From contig JACRLC010000015.1 of the NCBI GenBank assembly GCA_016235425.1, positions 62,001 through 126,000 of the forward strand: a stretch of DNA of 64,000 bases. The letters are read 5' to 3'. Every line of letters begins with the position of its first letter. Positions within the stretch are counted from its first letter, which is position 1. Origin of the DNA: Chloroflexota bacterium (lineage in GTDB: Bacteria; Chloroflexota; Anaerolineae; Anaerolineales; Villigracilaceae). The notes below the pieces were generated by a model, which saw only the letters and a program-made list of their open reading frames with translations, did no database searches and was not told where the DNA came from. Positions 18,768 through 28,240 of this stretch are shown one piece after another. The translations under genes and the position numbers were made by a program.

Positions 18768-19703
18768 ATGGGCAACAAGAAGACCATTAGTATTATCACC
18801 CCCTGCTTCAACGAGGAAGACAATATCCAGGAAATTTATGATCGCATTAAGCAGGTGATGGAAGGTTTCGACTACAACTACGAACACATCGTTATTGATA
18901 ATGCGTCCACCGACCGTACCGTGGAACTGTTGCGCAGGCTGGCCGCACAGGACAAGCGCGTTAAGGTGATCATCAACACCCGCAACTTTGGCCACATCCG
19001 GTCACCATATTACGCGTTGCTGCAGGCCAGTGGCGATGCTGTGATTGGTATAGCGTCTGATTTACAGGATCCCCCGGAGAAAATTCCAGAATTCATTCAC
19101 AAATGGGAGGAAGGTTATAAAGTCGTGATCGGGGTCAAAACACACAGCCAGGAGTCGGGATTGTTTTACTTCCTGCGCTCTCTTTATTACCGTGTGCTAA
19201 GAAATCTTTCGGATGTTCATTTAATTGATAATTTCACCGGCTTTGGCTTATACGATCAGAGGGTGGTTGAGATACTGCGCAGTTTCAACGATCCCTACCC
19301 ATATTTCCGCGGCCTGATAGCTGACATCGGCTACGATATAGCTGAGATCGAATTCACTCAACCACTCCGTAAACGGGGTATCAGCAAGAATAACTTTTAC
19401 ACACTCTATGACCTGGCCATGCTGGGCATCGTAAGCTATACCAAAATTCCTTTGCGGCTTGCCACCATGCTAGGCTTCCTCTCAGCGGCAGTCAGTTTTT
19501 TGGTTGGTTTGGTCTACCTGGTCTACAAATTGATTGACTGGCAGAACTTTTCCCTCGGACTGGCGCCCGTAGTCATTGGACTGTTTTTTTTGGGATCTGT
19601 ACAGCTCTTATTTCTTGGCATTGTCGGGGAATATATCGGTTCCATTTACACTTTGGCAGTACGCCGCCCCCTGGTAATTGAAAAAGAACGAATCAATTTC
19701 TAG
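18768..19703 (+). CDS. GT2 polyprenyl-phosphate glycosyltransferase (GtrB/ArnC-like)
   Basis: 311 residues. GT-A domain with ISIITPCFNEEDNI, VIDNASTDRT and ASDLQDPPE, which is the DLQDPPE motif of the GtrB/DPM1 branch, then two C-terminal TM helices (~residues 230-255 and 265-290). It would charge undecaprenyl phosphate with a sugar from the operon's nucleotide pool. Ten bases after the cyclase stop, with AGGATT as a weak ribosome site; the next gene begins inside its 3' end. Confidence 0.9.
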   Translation: MGNKKTISIITPCFNEEDNIQEIYDRIKQVMEGFDYNYEHIVIDNASTDRTVELLRRLAAQDKRVKVIINTRNFGHIRSPYYALLQASGDAVIGIASDLQDPPEKIPEFIHKWEEGYKVVIGVKTHSQESGLFYFLRSLYYRVLRNLSDVHLIDNFTGFGLYDQRVVEILRSFNDPYPYFRGLIADIGYDIAEIEFTQPLRKRGISKNNFYTLYDLAMLGIVSYTKIPLRLATMLGFLSAAVSFLVGLVYLVYKLIDWQNFSLGLAPVVIGLFFLGSVQLLFLGIVGEYIGSIYTLAVRRPLVIEKERINF

Positions 19704-19704
19704 C

Positions 19705-20727
19705 GTGCTTATACACCCATCTCCCACCACTGCGTCGGACAAATCCGTGCTTAAAAACGATCAGCAGTTAAACAGCCGCCGCTCATCCTGGATGTTTTTA
19801 TTTTCGTTTACTCTGGCAGTTGTGTTGCTGTACTTCACCCTGCGCGGCCTCGATTGGACCACTTTCTGGAACACCCTTAAAAGCGGTCATTACGAATTCC
19901 TTCTGTTGACTATCCCGATTGTATCCATTAATTACCTCATCCGCGCTTTGCGTTGGAGTATTTTCGTCCGTGCCGAGAAAAAAGTCCCTGTTCTCTCCGT
20001 ATTCTGGGCAAACATGGTTGGCTATATGGGAAATGCCTATCTGCCTGCCCGTGCGGGTGAACTGTTGCGCTCGGCGTTTCTTGGGCAGAAAAGCGGTGCG
20101 GGAACAAGCTTTATTTTGGCGACCGCTTTGACGGAAAGAATCCTGGATGCAATTTCCCTGGTTATAATTGGCACCCTGTCTCTTCTCTGGCAGGGTCAAA
20201 TCAACCCTGCACTTGTGAGCGCAGTTAAAGTCATTGCATTGATTAGTGTGTTGGGACTGGTCGTCATAATCGTAGCACCGCTTCAGGAAAGATTTATTCT
20301 CCTGATTTTGGGCAAACTTCCCCTGCCCCTAAAAATATCTGGTAAGGTTTCAGATCAGGTCTCCCGTTTCCTTATCGGGATGCGTTCTCTGCAAAATCCC
20401 CGCAGACTGCTTGCATTCATCCTATTGACTGCAGTCATTTGGCTTCTCGATGGCATCGCAAGTTCCATTGGAGCGCAGGTCATTTCACAGAGACTAAATC
20501 TGGGCCAGTCACTCATTCTACTCTCCGCTCTCGGTTTATCAAGCGCTATCCCTTCTACACCCGGTTACGTCGGAGTTTATCAATTTGTAGCAGTAATTGT
20601 ACTTACACCATTTGGTTTTTCGCGTTCCGATGCATTGGCATATATTCTCATTAGCCAGGTGATTAATTATGTATTGGTCAGCATTTGGGGATTACTTGGC
20701 TTATGGCAGATCAATAAAATTAAGTAG
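19705..20727 (+). CDS. YbhN/AglD-type membrane protein (LPG-synthase TM family)
   Basis: About 340 residues from GTG 19705; TTG 19678 in the same frame would overlap the GT gene by 26 bases. Eight or so TM segments, with the family signature blocks LIRALRWSIFVRAEK, NAYLPARAGELLR and SSAIPSTPGYVGVYQF. Members include the TM half of lysylphosphatidylglycerol synthase and proteins suspected of flipping polyprenyl-phosphate sugars. Located directly after a GtrB-like enzyme, a role in moving the lipid-linked sugar across the membrane is plausible but inferred. Last gene of the rfb operon. Confidence 0.85.
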   Translation: MLIHPSPTTASDKSVLKNDQQLNSRRSSWMFLFSFTLAVVLLYFTLRGLDWTTFWNTLKSGHYEFLLLTIPIVSINYLIRALRWSIFVRAEKKVPVLSVFWANMVGYMGNAYLPARAGELLRSAFLGQKSGAGTSFILATALTERILDAISLVIIGTLSLLWQGQINPALVSAVKVIALISVLGLVVIIVAPLQERFILLILGKLPLPLKISGKVSDQVSRFLIGMRSLQNPRRLLAFILLTAVIWLLDGIASSIGAQVISQRLNLGQSLILLSALGLSSAIPSTPGYVGVYQFVAVIVLTPFGFSRSDALAYILISQVINYVLVSIWGLLGLWQINKIK

Positions 20728-21047
20728 CTCTCTGCCATTGTTATCAAGCGCCCTAAATTTTCTGCTGATTGCCGGTGTTAGTGTAGTTTCTTGCTAAACG
20801 GTTGAACGACAAAACGGTCCTTCCAGCAGGTGCAAGCAGCACTCACACCGCACAACCGTCCTCGTTCCAAGCATTTCAGAGTTTGAGTCTTCGCTGTCCA
20901 CTGTCTATGCCATTATGTATGTACTTGTGTTCTTTGTATTTAAAAATTTTCATCCTGGACTCACTCTGTGTTCTCCGCAGGCTCTGCAACAAAAAGAGAA
21001 GCCTGCGAAATTGTCCGCTCCCGGAGTGATAATTGCATGATCATATT

Positions 21048-21113
21048 CTACATAATATCCTGCACGGAAAATCAGGGAAAAATCTAAACAAAATTGTAAG
21101 TTGTCCCCTCTCT
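21048..21113 (+). repeat. Upstream motif shared with 7750-7817, copy 2
   Basis: GAAAATCAGGGAAAA and TCTAAACAAAATTGTAAG correspond to the two best-conserved blocks of copy 1. It sits ~55 bases upstream of the GTG of a glycosyltransferase gene and just ahead of a possible -35 box. Confidence 0.4.
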
Positions 21114-21121
21114 TCGCACGC

Positions 21122-21151
21122 TTGACGGCGGGAACATCCATCGCGTATATC
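21122..21151 (+). promoter_or_regulatory. Candidate promoter of the GT2 gene at 21168
   Basis: TTGACG (21122-21127), an 18-base spacer and TATATC (21146-21151). A transcript starting ~7 bases later would leave only about 10 bases before the GTG, so a nearly leaderless message is implied. Confidence 0.35.
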
Positions 21152-21167
21152 AAGGTAGAATAGCCCT

Positions 21168-22226
21168 GTGACTCAACCCCTTATCTCCGTCATCATCCCT
21201 GCTTACAACCACGCCTCATTCATCGCCGAAGCGGTCTGCTCGGTGACCGATCAGGATTATCCCAGCCTTGAATTGATCGTCGTTGATGACGGCTCAAGCG
21301 ATGATACTGCGGATCGAGCCGAAGGCACGTTGAAAGGGCATAAAATCCCGTTTCAGATCGTGCGCCAATCCAATCAGGGCGCTCATGTTGCCATCAATAA
21401 TGGGATTGCACTGGCGCGTGGAGAATGGATTGCCATTCTCAATTCAGATGACAGATTCTCCCCCTTCCGGATTGCCAGGCTTCTTGACCATGCGGCCCGG
21501 ACCAAAAGCCGCTTTGTTTTTTCGGGCATTGCTCATGTTGACGATGCCGGGAATCCCCTGCCTGCCTCGGCACCGCACGTTTATTATTACCGGCGTGCCT
21601 TGCAAAGCAGGGAGCTGTATCCCACCCCCAATTTCGAGTTTCTGCGGCATCAATATGCGCTTTCCACCGGGAATTTTTTCTTCCATCGTTCGCTGACGGA
21701 ACAGGTTGGGCCCTTTCGCGATCTAAAAATCTGCCATGACTGGGATTTCATCCTGCGTGTCCTGCTCGTTGAGGAACCAGCCATGCTGGATGAGCCGCTC
21801 TATGAGTATCGCGTTCACGAGAACAACACAGTCCGCCCGGAAGTGAACGACCTGCGTTTTCAGGAAATGGACACGCTCCTTTCCAGTTATCTGCAAAATG
21901 CCGAGAACGCTTCCAATGCCCTGGCTCCCTGTTACAAAAACTGGGGAATCTATTGGCGGCATTTTCTCACCCATGAGATGATTTTCGGTTATTTGCCGAA
22001 GACGGCCATTGCTATTAAGCAAATCATGGATGCGTCCCCTGCACAAAAGGATGCCCCACTTAAACAGGACATGCTCGCAAATGCGCTTGCGAATTCACAT
22101 CAAAGGATTCGAGCGCTTGATGAAAAGTTATCGGTCATGGAAAAGCAGGCCGCTGAAAGTAAACTGGGACGTAAAAGCAGCCTGTCAAGAATAAAAAATC
22201 TGCTCAGACGCTACTGGCGGTACTAA
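21168..22226 (+). CDS. GT2-family glycosyltransferase with C-terminal coil
   Basis: 352 residues from GTG 21168. A GT-A domain opens the protein (VIIPAYNHASFIAEAV, VVDDGSSDDT, ILNSDDRFSP as the DxD equivalent, CHDWDFILRV as the catalytic ED-like motif). The last ~60 residues are charged and coiled-coil-like (RIRALDEKLSVMEKQ). Stand-alone unit flanked by its own promoter region and a strong terminator, so it may act with either polysaccharide locus. GC-rich compared with the 1-7 kb genes. Confidence 0.88.
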   Translation: MTQPLISVIIPAYNHASFIAEAVCSVTDQDYPSLELIVVDDGSSDDTADRAEGTLKGHKIPFQIVRQSNQGAHVAINNGIALARGEWIAILNSDDRFSPFRIARLLDHAARTKSRFVFSGIAHVDDAGNPLPASAPHVYYYRRALQSRELYPTPNFEFLRHQYALSTGNFFFHRSLTEQVGPFRDLKICHDWDFILRVLLVEEPAMLDEPLYEYRVHENNTVRPEVNDLRFQEMDTLLSSYLQNAENASNALAPCYKNWGIYWRHFLTHEMIFGYLPKTAIAIKQIMDASPAQKDAPLKQDMLANALANSHQRIRALDEKLSVMEKQAAESKLGRKSSLSRIKNLLRRYWRY

Positions 22227-22341
22227 CAGCTTGATGCGGGCATTGATGATGTGGTTCGTTTTTCCGCGCGTGTCTGGCGTTCATTCCCCAATGAAGATTT
22301 TCGTGAGTTTATTCTTTTCTGCGCGACACCCAGGATTCTCC

Positions 22342-22383
22342 AGCCAAAAAGGCGCGTCAGGTGATCTCCGCGCCTTTTTGGCT
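22342..22383. terminator. Bidirectional terminator between convergent genes
   Basis: A perfect 15-bp stem: AGCCAAAAAGGCGCG (22342-22356) pairs with CGCGCCTTTTTGGCT (22369-22383), with a 12-base loop. It lies between the plus-strand GT2 gene and the minus-strand ribF, with A/T tracts built into the stem on both strands. Confidence 0.85.
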
Positions 22384-22477
22384 TAGCCCAAAGCCGGGTG
22401 ACTTCGGACTCCATTTCTGAGATGTTTTACGGATACATATGGCTTTGCAGGATTGGCAGATCCAGCAGAGCCCGGAG

Positions 22478-23395
22478 CTACCTCAAAATTTCGCGTGTGT
22501 GAGCGATGTCTGCGTGGATTTGCTTGACGAGCGCATCCACTGAATCAAATTTCAACTCATCGCGCAGGCGTGTTACGAATTCGAGTTTCACTTCTTTGCC
22601 GTAAATATCGCGGTTGAAATCGAGAATGTGCGGTTCGACGTTCGGCGTTTGTTTATCGGGGGTGAAGGTGGGGTTGATGCCGATATTCGTGGCGGCCATG
22701 AATCTTTCGTCCTCAAGCCAGGCCCAGCAGGCGTAAATGCCGAATGCCGGGATGGCTTTTTGTTTGGGATAGTCAATGTTGGCGGTGGGGATGTTGATCC
22801 GGCGTCCGCGTCCGTCACCGTGGATGACGGGGCCGCGCAGGCTGTAGTTGTGTCCGAGCAGTTGGGCGGCTTCGGCCACGTTGCCCGTGGCGACGAGTTT
22901 GCGGATTTCGGTGGAGGAGATTACGCCGCTTTCGTCGCTGACTGCTTCGACCACTTCAACGCCGTAATTCAGTTCTTTGCCGATCTCAGTTAAGCGCGCG
23001 GCGTTGCCTTCGCGTCCCCTGCCAAGGGCGAAGTCGTAACCGATGAGCAGGTGTTTGAGGCCGAGTCGCTCCGTCAGCTGGGACATGTAATCCATGGCGG
23101 AGACAGTTGACAGGTCCCGCGTGAAGCGTTGTGTGATGACGGCGTCCACTCCAAGCGCGGCGAGCAATTCTGCGCGTTCGTCGGGAGTGGTCAGGCATCG
23201 AATGTCATGCCCGCCGAGGACGATTGCCGGGTGCGGGTCGAAGGTTAAAACGACAGCAGGCGCGCCGTTTGCATGTGCGCCTGCTGTGAGTTTGTTGATG
23301 ATCTCGCGATGGCCGCGATGTACGCCGTCGAAAACGCCGATGGTCAGCCACGCGTTTTGAAGGTTGACTTCTTCGAGGAAGCGGTAATGTCGCAT
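22478..23395 (-). CDS. ribF: Bifunctional riboflavin kinase/FAD synthetase
   Basis: 305 residues. The N-terminal adenylyltransferase domain has GVFDGVHRGHREII (HxGH-type) and STEIRKLV; the C-terminal kinase domain has RGPVIHGDGRGR and NIPTANID. Makes FMN and FAD from riboflavin and ATP. Last gene of the minus-strand nusA-infB operon, 53 bases after truB. The C-terminal NRDIYGKEVKLEFV and RDELKFDSVDALVKQI are typical. Cytoplasmic. Confidence 0.96.
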   Translation of the reverse strand: MRHYRFLEEVNLQNAWLTIGVFDGVHRGHREIINKLTAGAHANGAPAVVLTFDPHPAIVLGGHDIRCLTTPDERAELLAALGVDAVITQRFTRDLSTVSAMDYMSQLTERLGLKHLLIGYDFALGRGREGNAARLTEIGKELNYGVEVVEAVSDESGVISSTEIRKLVATGNVAEAAQLLGHNYSLRGPVIHGDGRGRRINIPTANIDYPKQKAIPAFGIYACWAWLEDERFMAATNIGINPTFTPDKQTPNVEPHILDFNRDIYGKEVKLEFVTRLRDELKFDSVDALVKQIHADIAHTREILR

Positions 23396-23448
23396 AACGT
23401 AGTAATGGCTTCAGCCATTCCAAGCGACTGAAGTCGCCACTACACGAG

Positions 23449-24375
23449 TTATTCTGACGTGAAGAAGACTTTTTTAGGCTGCCATTCGGGGGAACCGTCT
23501 TCGCCCTGGGCTTTTACCATGAGCGCGACCAGTTCACCTTGCGTGCTGACGCCGCGTACTTTTTCGTGTTCCAAATCTGCCTCTTTGGCTTTGACGCGGT
23601 GGCCGTGGCGTACTCCCTCGACTTCATCAGGGTTGAGTTCAACCGCAGGCCAATCGCCGAGCGCCTCGGCGGCAGGGATGAGGAATTGATACCAGTTGCC
23701 GGCGTGGAAGGCTTCCTGCAATTTGCGAAGCGGTGTGGCATCGCGCAGGGAGAAGCGTCCGCTTTTGGTGCGGCGCAGGCCGACGAGGTACGCGCCGCAG
23801 CCGAGTTTTTCGCCGAGGTCATTGGCAAGCGAACGGACGTATGTGCCCGACGAGCAATGCACGTCAATGACGACTTCGGGAGGCGCCCATTCGAGCACTT
23901 CCAAATGATGAACGGTGATCTTGCGCGGGGCCAGGTCCACTTCTTCACCCTGGCGCGCCATTTCGTAGGCTTTGCGTCCCTGCACTTTGACTGCGGAGTA
24001 GGGCGGGGGGGTCTGTTCGATTTCACCGACGAAGGTTTTGAGCACTTCTTCGAATTGGGCTTCAGTCACGTTGATGGGAGTTTCCGCGCGCGTGACCTTG
24101 CCTTCGGCATCGAAGGTGTCGGTTGTGCCGCCTAAACGGATAATGGCCTGATAACGCTTATCTGAAGCCGAAACGTATTCGCTAAGCCGCACGGCTGGGC
24201 CAACCAATATCACCAGCACGCCTGAGGCGCGCGGGTCGAGTGTGCCTGTGTGTCCGGCGCGGCGCAGGCCGGTGCCATTACGAATGGCTTGCACGACATC
24301 GTGTGAAGTCATGCCGACAGGTTTGTCAACTACGAGCACGCCGGAGATGGCGTTTTTTATATCCTGACTATTCAT
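23449..24375 (-). CDS. truB: tRNA pseudouridine-55 synthase
   Basis: 308 residues. Starts near GVLVVDKPVGMTSHDVV; the catalytic Asp lies in GHTGTLDPRASGVL; YSAVKVQGRKAYEMAR and CSSGTYVRSLANDLG are family blocks. Isomerises U55 in the T-loop of tRNAs. ATG 24375 has AGGAGGAATTCAACTC just before it. C-terminal ~60 residues form a short PUA-like extension. Confidence 0.96.
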   Translation of the reverse strand: MNSQDIKNAISGVLVVDKPVGMTSHDVVQAIRNGTGLRRAGHTGTLDPRASGVLVILVGPAVRLSEYVSASDKRYQAIIRLGGTTDTFDAEGKVTRAETPINVTEAQFEEVLKTFVGEIEQTPPPYSAVKVQGRKAYEMARQGEEVDLAPRKITVHHLEVLEWAPPEVVIDVHCSSGTYVRSLANDLGEKLGCGAYLVGLRRTKSGRFSLRDATPLRKLQEAFHAGNWYQFLIPAAEALGDWPAVELNPDEVEGVRHGHRVKAKEADLEHEKVRGVSTQGELVALMVKAQGEDGSPEWQPKKVFFTSE

Positions 24376-24455
24376 GAGTTGAATTCCTCCTGAATCCTTT
24401 TCATTTTCTGATTATGACACATTTGTCTGAATTTGCAAGTAGGGATGTTATCCTA

Positions 24456-25418
24456 CTATACTCCTAACCCAAGCATTTCCCGGGTCTTTTTGAGGACTTC
24501 CTTTTGGACTTCGTTCAGGCCGCCCTCTATATCTGCTCCCGCGGCCGCGGCATGACCTCCGCCTTTGAAGTGTTTCGCGATCGGCGAAACGTCCACGCCC
24601 AGCTCCAGCGCGCGCCACGAAATCTTAACGTGGTTATCGCTTTGTTCCACGAATACCATGCCGACTTTATTGTTATCGATGGCGGAAATCATATTGATGA
24701 GATCTGCGTCGTCGTTGCCTCCATAGCCCGTGGCTTTGCGGTCTGCGAGTGTGAGTGTTCCCCAAACGATTCCGTTCCTGCTTTCAAGGCTGGAAAGCCC
24801 TGCGCCCCAGTACTTGGCGGCTGGAAATGACTTCTTGATCAGCGCGCGCATGTAAATGTCCGGCATATCCACGCCTGTTTCCATCAGGGCTGCGGCCTGT
24901 CTCAATGCTTCGGGAGTGGTGTTGGAGGTTCGGAAGCCAAGCGTATCGGTGACGATGCCGGTGAGCAGGGCGGCGGCGATGGGTTTCGTGATCTCCAATC
25001 CCCATTCGGGCAGGTGGTTCGTGAGAATCGCGGACGTGGCGACTTCCTCCGCCTCGATGAGGTTGATCGTGCCGAATTTTTCGTTGGTTACGTGATGGTC
25101 AATGTTGATATCGGGCTGGCCGAAGTTTTCAAAGACTTTCCCCACACGCTTGAAATCGGCGCAATCCACGGTGATGAAGAGGTCGCGGTCTCCTTCCGGC
25201 TCCTTTTTGATCTGCTCGCTTCCCTCCAAGTGCTTGAACGAGGATGGCACTCCGTCTGCCAGGACCATTTGCACGGATTTTCCCGCATTTTGCAATGCCA
25301 GCCCCAACCCAAGCAACGATCCAATCGCATCACCGTCCGGGCGCACGTGTGATGCGACGACAATTTTATTCGCGGCGGCCAGCTTTTCGGTTATGGCCCC
25401 ATTCAGTGCTTTATCCAT
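24456..25418 (-). CDS. nrnA: DHH-family nanoRNase/pAp phosphatase
   Basis: 320 residues. DHH motifs: VASHVRPDGDAIGS (I), TVDCAD (II), NIDHHVTN (III) and, in the DHHA1 domain, HFKGGGHAAAAG. Degrades 2-5-mer RNA and dephosphorylates pAp. pAp is the by-product of PAPS-dependent sulfotransfer, so this enzyme may also serve the sulfotransferases elsewhere in the window. Third from the end of the nusA operon, the usual place for nrnA in Gram-positives and Chloroflexota. Confidence 0.93.
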   Translation of the reverse strand: MDKALNGAITEKLAAANKIVVASHVRPDGDAIGSLLGLGLALQNAGKSVQMVLADGVPSSFKHLEGSEQIKKEPEGDRDLFITVDCADFKRVGKVFENFGQPDINIDHHVTNEKFGTINLIEAEEVATSAILTNHLPEWGLEITKPIAAALLTGIVTDTLGFRTSNTTPEALRQAAALMETGVDMPDIYMRALIKKSFPAAKYWGAGLSSLESRNGIVWGTLTLADRKATGYGGNDDADLINMISAIDNNKVGMVFVEQSDNHVKISWRALELGVDVSPIAKHFKGGGHAAAAGADIEGGLNEVQKEVLKKTREMLGLGV

Positions 25419-25504
25419 ATTCTTTGTTGTCTTCTCCGTTAATTTTTATCACACAATAAATCCTGGTTGTGAATTATTTGTGGATGTCTCGTGTGTTTTG
25501 GCTG

Positions 25505-25852
25505 CTATTTATCTCTTAACCCTGCCAGCAATTTTTCGATGTGATCGGCGTTTTCGGGGGTCGGGTCCCAGTGGAAACGGAGGCGCGGGAAGGCGCGCAA
25601 TTCCACTCTCGCGGCAAGAGTCCGCCTCAGGAAACCGGAGGCAGATTCAAGTCCCGCGAGAACGTCTGTAGATCGGGATGTGCCTTCAATGGCCGAGACA
25701 TATACGTCTGCAAAGGCAAGCTCCCTGTCTATCCTAACGTCGGTTACGAATATTTGTTTTAGACGCGGGTCGCTGATCTCGCGGATAAGCAGTTCCGAAA
25801 GTTCCTGGCGGATGCGGTCCGCAATACGTTGTAATCGAATTCCTGATGGCAT
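25505..25852 (-). CDS. rbfA: Ribosome-binding factor A
   Basis: 115 residues with the KH-like fold of RbfA: RLQRIADRIRQELSELL, ISDPRLKQIFVTDVRI, ADVYVS and the C-terminal LRFHWDPTPENADHIEKLL. Assists late maturation of the 30S subunit at the 16S 5' end. Standard length. Lies between infB and nrnA on the same strand. Confidence 0.95.
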   Translation of the reverse strand: MPSGIRLQRIADRIRQELSELLIREISDPRLKQIFVTDVRIDRELAFADVYVSAIEGTSRSTDVLAGLESASGFLRRTLAARVELRAFPRLRFHWDPTPENADHIEKLLAGLRDK

Positions 25853-25934
25853 ATCTCTATTTCACCACAAACAAATGCACGCAAAGGTTAGCAGAAAAGC
25901 ATTAGAGGATGGTTAATGGGCGGCTTGCTATAAC

Positions 25935-27713
25935 TTACGAAGATTTTTCCACAACGTAGCAAACCAACTGGTCGCCGGGCTGGATGTCATTGAAGCTCTT
26001 GAAGCCCACACCGCACTCGAAGCCCTGACGGATTTCCTTCACGTCATCCTTCTCGTGGCGCAGGGAAGAGAGATCGCCTTCGTAGACCAAATCGGCGCCG
26101 TGATACAAGCGGACACGCGCGCCGCGCTTCAATTCGCCGTCGGTCACTTTGCATCCCGCAACGCGGCCAAACTTGGAGGCGGTGAAGACCTGCAAAACCT
26201 GCGCGCGCCCAATCACTTTTTCAACGACTTCCGGTTCGAGCATACCCTTGAGGGCTTTTTCGATGTCTTCCGTCATACGGTAGATGATCTCGTACAGGCG
26301 GATGTCCACGCCTTCCTTTTCCGCGAGACGGCGGGCGGCCACGTCGGCTTGCACGTTGAAACCAATGACGATGGCTGTGGAGGCCGAAGCCAGCATGACG
26401 TCGTTCTCGCCGATGTTTCCGGTTTCCGCATACAGGATTTTGATCCCGATCTCACCCTGGCCGAGTTTGTTCAACTCGACCACGATTGGATCGAGCGAGC
26501 CTTGCACGTCGGCTTTGACGATGAGGTTGAGTTCCTTCGCTTCACCGGCCTGGACGTTTGCAAACAGATCTTCGAGTGAGACTTTCTTCTTTGTTTGCGC
26601 CTTGGACTTGGCCGATTCCATGCGCTCAGCCACGATCTGGCGCGCCTCTTTTTCCGATGCGACCACCTGGAAGATGTCGCCGGCGGCGGGGACATCGTTC
26701 AATCCCAACACGGAGACAGGCGTGGACGGCCCGGCCTTCTTTACCGGCTTGCCCTTGAAATCGGAAATGGCGCGCAGTTTGCCGTGTGACGTCCCTGCCA
26801 CGATGATATCGCCCGCATTCAGCGTTCCATTCTGGACGAGCAAAGTGGCAAGCGTGCCCCTGCTTTTGTCCACTTCCGCTTCGATGACGGTTCCGATCAC
26901 CTTGCCGTTCGGGTTGGCTTTAATGTCGTTGCTGTCGGCCACGAGCAAAATGCCCTCGAGCAGATCGTCAATGCCTTTTTTCTGCTTGGCAGAGACCGGC
27001 ACGACCATCGTATTTCCGCCCCAGTCATCCGGGACGAGTTCCTGCTCGGCGAGCTGTTGTTTGACGCGCTCCGGGTTGGCGTTCGGTTTATCCACCTTGT
27101 TCAGGGCCACGATCATCGGCACACGCGCGGCTTTGGCGTGCGCGATGGCTTCCTTCGTCTGGGGCATCACGCCATCATCCGCGGCAACGACGAGGATCAC
27201 GATGTCCGCGCCCTGGGCGCCGCGTGCGCGCATTTGCGTGAATGCCGCGTGGCCGGGCGTATCCAAGAACGTGATCAAGCGTCCCTTATTTTCCACTTGA
27301 TACGCGCCGATATGCTGTGTAATGCCGCCTGCTTCACCCGCGGCCACGTCAGTCTGGCGGATGGCGTCCAGCAGGCTGGTCTTGCCGTGATCCACGTGGC
27401 CGAGGATGGTCACCACCGGCGGGCGATTAATCAGCTTTGAAGCATCCTCCCCGGCAATGGCCTGACGCCAGAGCGGCACTTCGCCGGTCTCTTCCTTCAA
27501 CGCCTCTTCCACAATTTCAGGGACGGCTTCAAAACCGTATTCGGCCACCACAATCGCGGCGGTATCAAAATCCACCGCCTGATTAATGGTCGCCATCACA
27601 CCATTCGACATTAACTTTTTGATGAGATCAATGGGGCTTTTTTGGATCATCTGCGCCAAATCGCGGATCACGATGCTGGACGGCAGTTCGATCTTGTGTC
27701 CGTTGCTGCTCAT
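25935..27713 (-). CDS. infB: Translation initiation factor IF-2, short form
   Basis: 592 residues from ATG 27713, preceded by AAGGAGG; an in-frame codon at 27737 would overlap that ribosome site. N-terminal IF2_N domain (residues ~10-60), GTPase motifs GHVDHGKTS (G1, ~residue 105), DTPGHAAF (G3) and NKVDK (G4), then domains II-IV ending in the fMet-tRNA-binding beta barrel. Much shorter than E. coli IF-2 because the long N-terminal extension is missing, as usual for Chloroflexota. Confidence 0.97.
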   Translation of the reverse strand: MSSNGHKIELPSSIVIRDLAQMIQKSPIDLIKKLMSNGVMATINQAVDFDTAAIVVAEYGFEAVPEIVEEALKEETGEVPLWRQAIAGEDASKLINRPPVVTILGHVDHGKTSLLDAIRQTDVAAGEAGGITQHIGAYQVENKGRLITFLDTPGHAAFTQMRARGAQGADIVILVVAADDGVMPQTKEAIAHAKAARVPMIVALNKVDKPNANPERVKQQLAEQELVPDDWGGNTMVVPVSAKQKKGIDDLLEGILLVADSNDIKANPNGKVIGTVIEAEVDKSRGTLATLLVQNGTLNAGDIIVAGTSHGKLRAISDFKGKPVKKAGPSTPVSVLGLNDVPAAGDIFQVVASEKEARQIVAERMESAKSKAQTKKKVSLEDLFANVQAGEAKELNLIVKADVQGSLDPIVVELNKLGQGEIGIKILYAETGNIGENDVMLASASTAIVIGFNVQADVAARRLAEKEGVDIRLYEIIYRMTEDIEKALKGMLEPEVVEKVIGRAQVLQVFTASKFGRVAGCKVTDGELKRGARVRLYHGADLVYEGDLSSLRHEKDDVKEIRQGFECGVGFKSFNDIQPGDQLVCYVVEKSS

Positions 27714-27858
27714 AAGCCACCTCCTTCTGGAATGCAAACCGGCAATAAATCTGCCGATTTAATCTTGGAAATCACAACGAGTGCCGCAACCACATTATAA
27801 ATTCAATGAAGTTGCGGTACGAGTGCCTATGAGCGCGTGGCTAATCGTTCACATCGGC

Positions 27859-28161
27859 TTACTCGTTGGCCTCTGCTGTTTGCGGCAGAGATTCCATAAA
27901 TGTTACAAGTCGCGCGCGGTCTTCAGTGCTCAACTCAGTCTTTAATGCATGCGCCAGTGCGCCTTTCAAACCGCGCTCCCAGCAATCACGCTGGTCGTGC
28001 AAATACGCACCCCTCCCGGCCACTTTGCCGGTTGGGTCAACCTGTACCCCGTCTGCGCCGCGTACGACTCGCACCATCTGCCGTTTCGGCATGACTGTGC
28101 GGCAGCCCACGCAGGTTCGCTGGGGCACATGTTTTACACGGGTTACAGGTTTCTTAGACAT
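27859..28161 (-). CDS. ylxR: YlxR-family (DUF448) RNA-binding protein
   Basis: 100 residues with the family core RTCVGCRTVMPKRQMVRVV, then GRGAYLHDQRDCWERGLKGA. In Bacillus the homologue (RnpM) binds and restrains RNase P RNA. Always found between nusA and infB, as here. Normal length. Confidence 0.93.
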   Translation of the reverse strand: MSKKPVTRVKHVPQRTCVGCRTVMPKRQMVRVVRGADGVQVDPTGKVAGRGAYLHDQRDCWERGLKGALAHALKTELSTEDRARLVTFMESLPQTAEANE

Positions 28162-28170
28162 ACTCCTGAA

Positions 28171-28223
28171 AGACTTCGGAAGTCTGCTTTGACAATGTTC
28201 AACTGGAAGTCTCTAAAAGACTT
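28171..28223 (-). other. Two small hairpins between nusA and ylxR
   Basis: AGACTTCGGAAGTCT (28171-28185) is a perfect 6-bp stem with a CGG loop. AAGTCT (28207-28212) pairs with AGACTT (28218-28223). The two share the same arm sequences, so alternative pairings are possible. They may set the ratio of NusA to downstream products. Confidence 0.3.
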
Positions 28224-28240
28224 TCGAAGCCTGAATGAGA

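Larger units (their letters stand above)
20728..21167. other. 440-bp intergenic region with copy 2 of a shared upstream motif
   Basis: No gene is supported. Bases 21048-21113 resemble 7750-7817. Short open frames here have no ribosome site and no recognisable product. A candidate promoter for the next gene lies at its right end. Confidence 0.5.
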
